Positions 16,657 to 24,895 of a stretch of 55,884 bases of DNA are shown here, in pieces. This DNA is from Pseudomonadota bacterium (GTDB lineage: Bacteria; Pseudomonadota; Gammaproteobacteria; Xanthomonadales; Rhodanobacteraceae). The stretch spans positions 1 to 55,884 of the forward strand of contig JAJYTG010000004.1 of the NCBI GenBank assembly GCA_021793195.1. Direction: 5' to 3'. A program made the position numbers and the translations under genes. The stretch's first letter is position 1, and every line of letters begins with the position of its first letter. The notes under the pieces were generated by a model. That model worked only from the letters and a program-made list of their open reading frames with translations, was not told where the DNA came from and did no database searches.

Positions 16657-17991
16657 ATGAAATCCAGCGGACTGATGTGTTCCGTGCTGATCGGTGCCGC
16701 GCTGGTGCCGCATCTCGCATCGGCCACCGAGTTCAACTACACGCTGTACTCGGGCATCCTGCACAGTGACAACATCGACCTGAGCCCGGTTCAACCGACC
16801 AGCCAAAATGTCTTCATCCCGGGCCTCAGCTTCACGCTGTCGCAACTGGGATCGACGGTGCAGGCCAGCGTGATTGGCAACCTGGAGTACCGCGACTATC
16901 TGGGCCGCGCCTTCAGCAATCAGACCTTCACCCAGGCTGCCGGCGTGGTGAACTGGACGCTGTCCCCGCATCGGCTCGACCTGAACCTGGCGGATTACGC
17001 CGGCGTCGAGCCCGTGGCGTCGCTCGCCGCGGACACTCCGGCCAACCAGCAGCAGACCAACGTCTTCGTGCTCGGGCCGACGCTGCACTTCCGCCTGGGC
17101 CAGGTCACGAGTGCTCAGGCCACGCTGCACTACATCAACACCTATGCGCAAAAGACCCCGGAGTTCAATTCGTCCCGCGGCGATGCCGAGCTGCAGCTGA
17201 CCCAGGCATTGAGCCCGACGACCCAGATCTCCGCGAACGTGTCGAGCCAGCGCGTGCATTTCACTAATGCGACAGGCGGGCCCGATTACACCGACAACGC
17301 GATCTATGCGCGTTACACCAATCGCCTCAAGCAGTTCGACCTCGATGCCATCGCAGGCTGGTCGCGGCTCACTTTCAACGGCGGCGCCCCCAGTGCAACG
17401 GACCCACTGGTACGCCTCACGGCAAGCTACCGGCCGACGGTCCAGAGCCAGCTTGCGTTGACCCTGCAGAACCTGCTGACAGACGCCGCGCAGTCGATGA
17501 TTATTCCCGCGGACCAGATCGGCAACGAGATTGCCGCAACTGACAGTCCCGTCAGCGCCATCGGCACCATGCCGGGCATCGCCACCGGCAGCGCCGTCAT
17601 CAATTCGCAGACGTTCCTGCAGCGCAGCGTCGTGGGCACGTATTCGTACAGCGCCGGGCGCGTCACCCTCAGCGTGTCCCCGTACTACAGCAAGTTCATC
17701 TATCAGAACGACGCAACGCTCAACCTGACCGGACCGGGTATTAGTGCCGGTCTCGCGTACCGCCTGCGCCCGCTGCTGACCCTCTCGGCCTATGCCAACG
17801 GCGAGCGCCTGGATTATACGAATTTGCAGCGCCGCGACATGGCGCTGAACTACGGACTCAGCCTGGTCGGCCGCAGGACACCCAACTGGAGCTGGAGCAT
17901 CTCCATCGACCACCGCCAGCGCAGCAGTACCGCGGCGGGCCAGGACTACCGCGAGAACGAAATCTACTTCGGGCTCATGTTCCGGCGATGA
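16657..17991 (+). CDS. Outer-membrane beta-barrel protein of the EPS locus
   Basis: A 444-residue protein with a signal peptide (cut near LASA-TE, residue 23). It is built of repeated amphipathic strands with alternating aromatic residues, and ends in a strand finishing FGLMFRR. It resembles the uncharacterised barrel proteins next to chain-length genes in exosortase-type EPS loci, thought to help EPS cross the outer membrane. The ATG at 16657 is used because it follows CGAGGGGG and opens the signal peptide; an artificial longer frame starts at 16078 inside the upstream gene. The following hydrolase gene overlaps by 4 bases. Confidence 0.8.
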   Translation: MKSSGLMCSVLIGAALVPHLASATEFNYTLYSGILHSDNIDLSPVQPTSQNVFIPGLSFTLSQLGSTVQASVIGNLEYRDYLGRAFSNQTFTQAAGVVNWTLSPHRLDLNLADYAGVEPVASLAADTPANQQQTNVFVLGPTLHFRLGQVTSAQATLHYINTYAQKTPEFNSSRGDAELQLTQALSPTTQISANVSSQRVHFTNATGGPDYTDNAIYARYTNRLKQFDLDAIAGWSRLTFNGGAPSATDPLVRLTASYRPTVQSQLALTLQNLLTDAAQSMIIPADQIGNEIAATDSPVSAIGTMPGIATGSAVINSQTFLQRSVVGTYSYSAGRVTLSVSPYYSKFIYQNDATLNLTGPGISAGLAYRLRPLLTLSAYANGERLDYTNLQRRDMALNYGLSLVGRRTPNWSWSISIDHRQRSSTAAGQDYRENEIYFGLMFRR

Positions 17992-18767
17992 CGTCTTCCC
18001 CAGCCGCAGGGATGCCGCGCTACTTCGGGCCGCGCCGCGCGCTGTTCGGCCTCTACCAGGCTGCCGCCGCGCCGCGGCGCGCGGTACTGCTGTGCCCGCC
18101 GCTGGGCCAGGAAATGATCCGCTCGCACCGCATATACCGCCTGCTTGCGCAGGCGCTCGCCGAGCGCGGACACGCCGTGCTGCGCTTCGACTACCGTGGC
18201 ACCGGAGATTCTGCCGACGCTGGCGAAGGGCTCTCGTGGAATGCGTGCCTCGCCGATGTCCGCGAGGCGGCGGCCGAGCTTCGCTCTGCCTCCGGGCTCG
18301 ACGCGGTCACCGCATTCGGCACCCGTCTGGGTGCGAACATCGCGATGGACGCGGTAGACACCGCCCAGCTTGTCGGCGTGGTCGCTTGGGATCCCGTCCT
18401 CGACGGCGGGCAATTCCTGGCAACCATGGACGCGTTGCAGGCTCACCTGCTGGTGGACACCAGCCGCTTCCTGCGGCCGCGCCGCGACGTGGATCCGCAT
18501 GCCGAGTGGGTCGGCTTCGCCCCCGGGGACCGGCTGCGCGCCCAGCTGGGAGATGTGCGCTGGCGTCCCGGATCCGCGCTGAGCTTGCTGATCGACTCGG
18601 CGCCGCGGGAACCGCGTGCCGGCCATGCCATACAGCAGCCGCCGCCCCGGACCCTCCGCATCGAACGGCCGACGTCCTGGCACGACCTGGATGCCCAGGA
18701 GGACGTGATCCTCGCCCATGGCGTCGTGGAGGCGGTCACCGCGCATTTCCAGGAAGGCCGGGCGTGA
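17988..18767 (+). CDS. Alpha/beta-hydrolase of the exosortase A-associated type, atypical nucleophile elbow
   Basis: A 259-residue alpha/beta-hydrolase fold protein. The early strand region holds AVLLCPPLGQE and the oxyanion-type loop FDYRGTGDS. The nucleophile elbow reads FGTRLGAN, so the usual serine of G-x-S-x-G is Arg113. The same arrangement (GLRLG) is, from memory, usual in the hydrolase family of exosortase A loci, so it is a family feature rather than decay. The substrate is unknown. It overlaps the barrel gene by 4 bases and a second hydrolase by 4 bases, the usual pairing in such loci. Confidence 0.8.
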   Translation: MTSSPAAGMPRYFGPRRALFGLYQAAAAPRRAVLLCPPLGQEMIRSHRIYRLLAQALAERGHAVLRFDYRGTGDSADAGEGLSWNACLADVREAAAELRSASGLDAVTAFGTRLGANIAMDAVDTAQLVGVVAWDPVLDGGQFLATMDALQAHLLVDTSRFLRPRRDVDPHAEWVGFAPGDRLRAQLGDVRWRPGSALSLLIDSAPREPRAGHAIQQPPPRTLRIERPTSWHDLDAQEDVILAHGVVEAVTAHFQEGRA

Positions 18768-19573
18768 ACGAGACGGCCCACCGCTTCGGACGCGCGCACC
18801 ATCTGGTCGGGATTGCCGGCACGCCGGCGACTCCCGCTGCGCCGGTCGGCGTGATCGTGCTCAACGCCGGTCTCGTGCAGCGTGTCGGGCCATTCCGACT
18901 GCATGTCGGGCTGACGCGGCACCTCAATGCCTGCGGCTATCCCACGCTGCGCTTCGACCTCTCGGGGCTGGGTGACAGCGGCGTCGACGGCAGTCCGCGG
19001 ACCCGGCAGGAACAGGTCGCCGCAGATGTCACGGACGCCATGCAGCTGCTCACGTCGCAGAGCCGCTGCACCAGGTTCGTGCTCATCGGCCTGTGTTCGG
19101 GCGCCGCCCATGCGCATGCGATGGCACGCACGCATCCCCAGGTCGTCGGTGTGGTCTTCCTCGACGGCTATGCCTATCGAACGCCCGGCTTCTGGATGCG
19201 GCACTATCTGCGGAAACTCGTGCGCACCAGCCCCATCCGCCTGCTGAAGGCCCTCTTCAATCGCGTGCGCCGCGCAGGCCAGGCGCATGACCCGGTGTTT
19301 GAAGTGGGCTTCCCGCCCCGCGCCGAAGTCGCCGCTGACCTGAAAGACATGCTCGGTCGTGGCCTGCAACTACTTTTCGTCTTCAGCGGGGGAGCCAGCG
19401 GGTACTTCAACCACGCGCGGCAGTTCCGCGAATGCTTCGGCGCTCTTGCATGCGACCCGGGCGTCGCGGTGCATTATTTCGTGGCGGCGGACCACACCTA
19501 TGTGCTGGGCAAGGACCGGGCGGCCCTGACCGGGATCGTGGCCGCCTGGCTGCGCGGTCGCTTCCCCGCCTAG
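18764..19573 (+). CDS. Alpha/beta-hydrolase, second of the pair, with Cys at the nucleophile position
   Basis: A 269-residue alpha/beta-hydrolase starting at a GTG that overlaps the upstream stop (GTGA), with AGGAAGG ahead of it. The fold is shown by IVLNAGLVQRVGPFR, FDLSGLGDSG and the elbow IGLCSGAAHA, where Cys111 takes the place of serine (G-L-C-S-G). A histidine near the end (AADHTYVLG) could be the catalytic base. Partner proteins in exosortase A loci also show GLC at this spot. It could act as a thioesterase or acyltransferase, which matters because the megasynthase in this window has no release domain. It is the last gene of the plus-strand run. Confidence 0.78.
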   Translation: MNETAHRFGRAHHLVGIAGTPATPAAPVGVIVLNAGLVQRVGPFRLHVGLTRHLNACGYPTLRFDLSGLGDSGVDGSPRTRQEQVAADVTDAMQLLTSQSRCTRFVLIGLCSGAAHAHAMARTHPQVVGVVFLDGYAYRTPGFWMRHYLRKLVRTSPIRLLKALFNRVRRAGQAHDPVFEVGFPPRAEVAADLKDMLGRGLQLLFVFSGGASGYFNHARQFRECFGALACDPGVAVHYFVAADHTYVLGKDRAALTGIVAAWLRGRFPA

Positions 19574-19613
19574 TACGCCCGCTTTTGGTCGCGGAACCTC
19601 AGCGCGCGCCGCG

Positions 19614-20813
19614 TCATCCGGCAGCAGGCGCGTCGCGCCTCCGCGCGCTCCCGCCCGCATGTGGCGGTGGCGGCAGGTGGAAATCGCGGCAGGCACCGGG
19701 ATTGCCCGTCTTGCCGGCCTCCGCTGCCTTGATGATGTTGTAGGCCTCGCGCGCGGTGACGTAGTGCAGCATATAGCGCGTGCCGTCGTTGTACGTGCTC
19801 TCGAGATAGCGGTGCATCGCGTCCAGGCGCGGCCCCAGCAACGTGTCCATGTCGCGCTCCTGCGCGCCGTGCGTATGGACTTTGACGAACACCCAGTCCG
19901 GCCGTCCCTCGACGTGGATGCCCGTGCGCACCCAGGCATCGATGCGCGCGTCCGTCGGCGGGCAGCCGCGGCGCACGTCGGCGTTCTCGATGCGCGGGAC
20001 GATACCGAGGCGCCGCTCGCGCCAGTTCAACCCCAGTGGTCCCTGCACGATCATCAGATCGCCCACGGGATGGCCGCCGACACGGACCGCCTCACCGGTA
20101 TCGTGCGACTTCGGGCGTACCGGGTCGTCGGTTGCGTAGTAGATGGCGTTGCTGGCGCGCGTCTGCGTGTCGCTGGGCGCCGAGGGCAGGGTGAAATCCG
20201 CATAGCACCCGAGATCGCGCAGCAGCAGCAGCTCGTTGTTGATGCCGCACCAGCGCCCGTCGGCGCGCGAGTTGTCGAGGCACCAGTTGCCGTGGATGAA
20301 GGCAAAGTGCAACTGTCCCGTGGCGGGGTCGCGCGAGATGGCGCCATGCCGTTCGTGCAGCAGATCGACGAAGCGGCGCATGGTGGCGTTGAAGTTGGCC
20401 GCGGTATCGTTGTCGTGGTGCAGGTGCACCTCGATCTCGCCGAAGCCGTCCGCGCACAGCGCCGCGATCTTGTCGAGGTGCTCCTCGAGGTACTCCTCCT
20501 CGGGATAGAAGAAGGTGTGCTGGGGCGGGCGACCGTCGGCGTCGTGGTGCGCGGCGGCCAGCGCGCGATACCCGATGCACCAGCGATCGACCCGCCGCCG
20601 CTGTGTCTCCAGATCGGCCTTGCCCCAGGCCGGCTCGAAATGGTCGACGAAGCAAAACATGACGTGCACCGGTCCCGCAGGCGGTCGCCAGCGCCGCCGG
20701 GTGGCATACCCCCACAACCAGATGTGCATGTTGCGCGCCCTGATCATGGCGGCAAGCGCAACGAGTGCGGCAAGGACCATTAGCAACACGGCCAGAGCGA
20801 TGAAGAACATCAT
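19614..20813 (-). CDS. Membrane-anchored protein with NodB-like features, function unknown
   Basis: A 399-residue protein that starts with one hydrophobic helix (about residues 3-24), so it is probably anchored in the inner membrane. The rest looks like a divergent NodB/polysaccharide-deacetylase fold: FCFVDHFEPAWG early, HTFFYPEEEYLEEH, then EIEVHLHHDND as a possible metal site and FAFIHGNWCLDNS. The canonical TFDDG motif is absent. It is the last gene of the long minus-strand operon and overlaps its upstream GT4 by 4 bases. The short, Pro- and His-rich tail is probably disordered. Deacetylase or hydrolase action on the EPS is only inferred. Confidence 0.55.
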   Translation of the reverse strand: MMFFIALAVLLMVLAALVALAAMIRARNMHIWLWGYATRRRWRPPAGPVHVMFCFVDHFEPAWGKADLETQRRRVDRWCIGYRALAAAHHDADGRPPQHTFFYPEEEYLEEHLDKIAALCADGFGEIEVHLHHDNDTAANFNATMRRFVDLLHERHGAISRDPATGQLHFAFIHGNWCLDNSRADGRWCGINNELLLLRDLGCYADFTLPSAPSDTQTRASNAIYYATDDPVRPKSHDTGEAVRVGGHPVGDLMIVQGPLGLNWRERRLGIVPRIENADVRRGCPPTDARIDAWVRTGIHVEGRPDWVFVKVHTHGAQERDMDTLLGPRLDAMHRYLESTYNDGTRYMLHYVTAREAYNIIKAAEAGKTGNPGACRDFHLPPPPHAGGSARRRDAPAAG

Positions 20814-21976
20814 GGACCCACCTTCACTGCAGCCAAGGCGAGCAGTTGCTCAGCGTTGTTGCGCCAGAGACGCTCGCGGAGGATGTAGTCGCGTGCAGCG
20901 GCGCCCGCGTGCTCGCGCTCGTCCGCGCGCGACGCCAGGTCGAGCACGCGCTGCACGCAGGCCGCGGTGTCCTTGCGCGGGAACAGCCAACCCGTGCGGC
21001 CATCGGCGATCACCTCCTTGATCGGCGCATAGTCCGGGGCCACGACGGCAACGCCCATGGCCATGAACTCGAAGAGCTTCATCGGCGATCCGTAGTGGTT
21101 CGAGTCAGGCAGCACGGCATAGTCCATGCACGCGATCCAGACCGGGATCTCGTCGTGATCGACGCGCCCCGGCAGGACCACGCGTTCGGCCAGACTGCAC
21201 GCGGCGACGCGATCCCGCACCACCGGCAACATGCGCCCATCGCCCACGAGCAGCAGGCTAAGATGAGGCTCTTCCGCGAGCCGCCCGACGATCGCATCGA
21301 TGAATGCATCCACGCCATGCCAGCGTGCGAACGAGCCGACGAAGCCGCAGACGGTGCGGCCTTTCAGCCCGCGCTCGCCGCGCAGTCGCGCCCTGTCGTA
21401 GCGGCCTGGATCGAAGCGCTCCGGGTCGACGGCATTCGGCGAAACCACCGAGGGACTGAGGCCGCCGTAGGCCTCCATCGCCTGCTGGCGGAAGTGGCTC
21501 GAGATGAACACCAGCCCGGTGCAACGGCGGAAGCACCAGCGCTCGACGCGCCGTGCCAGTGACTTCAAGCGCAGTGGCCGCACCCGCTCGACCAGCGCCG
21601 AATCGTTGATCTCGAGGACGACCGGGATACCGTGGCGCCGCGCCATCCACACTGTCGCCCACAGGAACAGCGAATAGCGCTCGTAGATCAGCTGCGGCCG
21701 CAGGCGCCGTATCGCCCGACCGATGCGGAACAGGGTGACGAGGTTGTAGGCGATCTCGGAGAACTCGAACACGACGCCCGGCATCTTGCTGACCGCCGTC
21801 GCAGCGGAGCCGCGCACGGCCACGCCCTGACCTTGCCGCGCCTGCTCCGGATCGGCGCCGGGAAAAGACATCACCGTGACCTCGTGGCCAAGATCGCGCA
21901 GCGCATGCACGATGCCACGGATGTGGACGCCCTCGACATCCCGGCCCCGCGTGCGGTGGTGATAGAGCACCCTCAT
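20810..21976 (-). CDS. Glycosyltransferase family 4
   Basis: A 388-residue GT-B enzyme. The N-terminal part opens MRVLYHHRTRGRDVEGVHIR, and the C-terminal donor site contains GSPMKLFEFMAMGVAVVAP with the conserved glutamate. The middle has CGFVGSFARWHGVDAFIDA, typical of GT4 enzymes. It would add one sugar of the EPS repeat at the cytoplasmic face. It overlaps both neighbours by 4 bases (ATGA). The sugar and linkage cannot be predicted from sequence alone. Confidence 0.87.
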   Translation of the reverse strand: MRVLYHHRTRGRDVEGVHIRGIVHALRDLGHEVTVMSFPGADPEQARQGQGVAVRGSAATAVSKMPGVVFEFSEIAYNLVTLFRIGRAIRRLRPQLIYERYSLFLWATVWMARRHGIPVVLEINDSALVERVRPLRLKSLARRVERWCFRRCTGLVFISSHFRQQAMEAYGGLSPSVVSPNAVDPERFDPGRYDRARLRGERGLKGRTVCGFVGSFARWHGVDAFIDAIVGRLAEEPHLSLLLVGDGRMLPVVRDRVAACSLAERVVLPGRVDHDEIPVWIACMDYAVLPDSNHYGSPMKLFEFMAMGVAVVAPDYAPIKEVIADGRTGWLFPRKDTAACVQRVLDLASRADEREHAGAAARDYILRERLWRNNAEQLLALAAVKVGP

Positions 21977-22614
21977 CCGGCATCGGCCCGCAGCGCGTGA
22001 AACACACGCCCCTCGCTGCGCCAGACGGGCAGCAGTTCGCCAAGTGCCGTCGCCGCGCGCGCATTGTCATCATGCATCAGCACGATGTCGCCGGCAGTCG
22101 GCGGCAGTCGGCGCAGGCGGTCGGTGAGTTCGTCCGCGGACTGCGGCTGGTAGTCGAGGCTGTCGTAGGACCAATAGGCGATGCTGCGCCGCGCGCGCAT
22201 GAAATGCAGCAGCAGCGGCACGGTAAGGTGCCCCTGCGGGGGCCGTACCCGGTGCAGGGGCCGCTGGTCGAACGCGCTGAGCAGTTCGTCGGCGCGGCGG
22301 ATCTCGGCGACCTGCTCGGCCAGAGACAGGCTGACGAAACCGCGGTGGTTGTACGAATGGTTGCCCAAGGTGTGGCCCTCGACCACGATGCGCTCGACAA
22401 GGTGCGGCTGCGCCTCAGCGAGCTTGCCCACCACGAAGAAACTGGCGTGCACGCCATGCGCTGCCAGCAGATCAAGCAGGCGCGGCGTGTGCTCGGGATG
22501 CGGGCCATCGTCGAAACTCAGGTAGCAGGCGTTGCCACGGCGCGGGCCTCGCGTCTGCAACACCCGGTCCGGCAGCACGCCGAGCAGCAGTTTCTTCTTC
22601 AAGCTCATCGTCAT
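21973..22614 (-). CDS. Polysaccharide deacetylase, NodB family
   Basis: A 213-residue, single-domain NodB carbohydrate esterase (CE4). It has motif 1 SFDDGPHP (Asp35, Asp36), motif 2 GNHSYNH with H-x3-H (His86, His90), RPPQGH (motif 3), and a late LMHDD. All metal and catalytic residues are present, so it should remove N- or O-acetyl groups from a sugar. No signal peptide is evident, so it may act on lipid-linked precursors in the cytoplasm or stay near the membrane. It sits between two GT4 genes with 4-base overlaps. The EPS is predicted to contain N-acetylated sugars, which fits. Confidence 0.88.
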   Translation of the reverse strand: MTMSLKKKLLLGVLPDRVLQTRGPRRGNACYLSFDDGPHPEHTPRLLDLLAAHGVHASFFVVGKLAEAQPHLVERIVVEGHTLGNHSYNHRGFVSLSLAEQVAEIRRADELLSAFDQRPLHRVRPPQGHLTVPLLLHFMRARRSIAYWSYDSLDYQPQSADELTDRLRRLPPTAGDIVLMHDDNARAATALGELLPVWRSEGRVFHALRADAG

Positions 22615-23783
22615 GGAGGCGTACCGGTAGCGGCCGTGTTTTCGTCGACGACCGCCTGCAGGATCGCGGCAAGTCGGGTCACGTTATCTTCCCATCGGAA
22701 CGTTGCGGCATGGCGGGCGATGACATCTTTGTCCCATGAACGACACAGCGCCCGGGCCAGCGCCGCCGACAGGGCCCCGCGATCGGCGACAGGAACCAGC
22801 AACCCGGCCTCCCCCGGCAGGATCTCGGGAATGCCTCCAACGCGCGTGGAAACCACCGGCGTACCGCACGCCATGGCTTCCAGAACGACATTGGGCACGC
22901 CCTCGTTGTGGCTGGGCAGGCACAACACGTCGGCCGCGCGAAACCAGTCGGCCAGCCCGACGTGCTTCACGGCGCCGACCAGGCCCACCTGCGCGGTGCA
23001 CCCCAGGGCCTCGACGCGCGCGCGCAACGCGGCAGCGGCAGGCCCCGCGCCGACATAGACGAGGCGGGCTTGCGGCCGTTCGCGCAACAGCGCCGGGAAG
23101 GCCTCGAGCAGGTCCAGGCAACCCTTGCTGGCCTTCAGGTTGCCGACGAAGAGCACGAGCGGCGCCGCGGGATCTAAACCCAGACGCGCGCGGGCCGCCG
23201 CGGCGGGGGCGGGATGGAACAGCATTCCGTCGACGCCGTTGTAGAGCACATGCACCCGGTCCGCCGGTGCGCCGATCGCCCTGGCCTTCTCGCCCAACGC
23301 CGCGCTGACCGCGAGCACCGCGCTGGCGTCGCGCAGGGCCCGGCGGATCTGCCACCGGCGCAGGGCGAATCCGGTCTGCACGTTGAGGTCGCTGCCATGC
23401 ACCTTGATCAGGTAGGGGATGCGCAGCCAACGTGCCACCCGGCGTGCTGCCACCGCGTCCGGATACGCCCAGCTGGCCAGCACGCAGTCGTAGGCCCCGG
23501 CACGCAGGTGCCCACGCCGCTGCAGCATCAGCGACATCCACAGGAATACCGCGTGCAGCGAACGCAGCGCCCCGGGCAGATAGACAAACGTGAAATAGTC
23601 GACCTTCACGCCGGCAACACCGGTGTCGCACGGCGCACGGGTCATGCGCTGGCGGAAGTCGACCGCAGTGAGAACCTCGACGTCATGCAGGGCGCCAAGG
23701 CGCTCGAACTGCTGCCGGTTGAACGCGCCGCGCAGCGGATCCCAAGGGGTGGGAAACAGGTTGGTGAGTACCAGGATCTTCAT
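22611..23783 (-). CDS. Glycosyltransferase family 4
   Basis: A 390-residue GT-B enzyme opening MKILVLTNLFPTPWDPLRGA. The acceptor side includes DVEVLTAVDFRQR and the donor side LPSHNEGVPNVVLEAMACGT, with the family glutamates. An open frame extends to 23861, but the ATG at 23783 is the natural start because it overlaps the upstream stop by 4 bases and aligns with the first strand. It is one of three consecutive-type GT4 genes in this operon, consistent with a repeat unit of several sugars. Confidence 0.87.
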   Translation of the reverse strand: MKILVLTNLFPTPWDPLRGAFNRQQFERLGALHDVEVLTAVDFRQRMTRAPCDTGVAGVKVDYFTFVYLPGALRSLHAVFLWMSLMLQRRGHLRAGAYDCVLASWAYPDAVAARRVARWLRIPYLIKVHGSDLNVQTGFALRRWQIRRALRDASAVLAVSAALGEKARAIGAPADRVHVLYNGVDGMLFHPAPAAAARARLGLDPAAPLVLFVGNLKASKGCLDLLEAFPALLRERPQARLVYVGAGPAAAALRARVEALGCTAQVGLVGAVKHVGLADWFRAADVLCLPSHNEGVPNVVLEAMACGTPVVSTRVGGIPEILPGEAGLLVPVADRGALSAALARALCRSWDKDVIARHAATFRWEDNVTRLAAILQAVVDENTAATGTPP

Positions 23784-24895
23784 GCCGTAGCGCCTTCGCC
23801 TGCGTACAGCCGGGCATAGCGCGCCGCCATCGCCTGCAGCGAACCCTGGCGCTCGACCCAAGCGCGCGCCGCATGCCCGAGTCCGGCTGCCAGCGTGGCA
23901 TCGCCCAGCAGCCGGTCCAGGGCTGCCGCCAGCGCAGGGGCATCCTGCGCGGGGACCAGTAGCCCGGTCTGGCCGTCGCGCACGATCTCGCGGTTGCCGC
24001 CCACATCCGTGGCGATCATCGGCAAGGCCGCGGCGCAGGCCTCGAGCAGCGCCATCGAGTAGCCCTCGCTGAGCGAGGACAGCGCGAACACGTCCAAGCC
24101 CTGGAGCAGCACCGGCACGTCGCTGCGATCACCAAGCAGGTGGACGTTCCCGGCGATGCCGGCGTCCTGCGCGCAGCACTGTAGTTCCTCGCGCAGCGGG
24201 CCATCGCCGATCAGCACCAGGGCGCTGTCCGCATGCCGCGCGCGCACCCCGGCAAACGCACGGATGAGCGTGGCCTGGTCCTTCAGCCGGCTGAGACGCC
24301 CCACGCTGCCGATCACGCGCGCGGTGTCGGGCAGGCCCAGCTGGCGGCGCAGATCCCGGCGTCGCTCCGGTGAGCCCGGTGCATGCGTTTCGAGCCGGAT
24401 CCCGTTGGTCACCACGCACACCTTGGCCGCGGGAAGGATCCCACGCCGGACGGCATCCTGCCGCGCGGCTTCGCACACGGTGGCGACGACATCCGTGCGC
24501 CGCAGTGCGGCCCGGTACAACCCCTCGCGCCGCGTTGCGCGCGCCAGTGCCCCCATGCCGTGACGCGTGTTGACCGTGCGGCGCAACGGCAATCCCAGCG
24601 TGGCCAACACCGCAAGGTAATGGGCCACGGCATTGTGTGTGTGCAGAACCTCGGTGGCATGCGCACGGACGGCGCGGCGCAATCCGGCCAGCGCGCGTAG
24701 GTCGAGGCCGCAGCGCTTGCCGAAGGCATGCAGCGCGATGCCGGTGCCATCGAGCTCCTGCGCCAGCGATCCCGGTTCGAACAGGCACAGCACCTGGCAC
24801 AGGTGGCCCTGGGCCTGCTGCGCGCGGACCAGATCCAGCACCATGCGCTCCAGGCCGCCGCGGTTCAGGTTCTCCACGACATGGGTGATGTTCAC
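23780..24895 (-). CDS. Glycosyltransferase family 4
   Basis: A 371-residue GT4 enzyme with a GTG start (NITHVVENLNRGGLERMVLD). That beginning is typical of glycosyltransferases that act late in repeat assembly. The donor site includes LSSLSEGYSMALLEACAAAL, and DQATLIRAF lies ahead of it. The frame is open upstream through the PaaK-like gene, but the GTG overlaps that gene's stop by 4 bases (GTGA) like its neighbours. The preferred donor is unknown. Confidence 0.85.
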   Translation of the reverse strand: MNITHVVENLNRGGLERMVLDLVRAQQAQGHLCQVLCLFEPGSLAQELDGTGIALHAFGKRCGLDLRALAGLRRAVRAHATEVLHTHNAVAHYLAVLATLGLPLRRTVNTRHGMGALARATRREGLYRAALRRTDVVATVCEAARQDAVRRGILPAAKVCVVTNGIRLETHAPGSPERRRDLRRQLGLPDTARVIGSVGRLSRLKDQATLIRAFAGVRARHADSALVLIGDGPLREELQCCAQDAGIAGNVHLLGDRSDVPVLLQGLDVFALSSLSEGYSMALLEACAAALPMIATDVGGNREIVRDGQTGLLVPAQDAPALAAALDRLLGDATLAAGLGHAARAWVERQGSLQAMAARYARLYAGEGATA

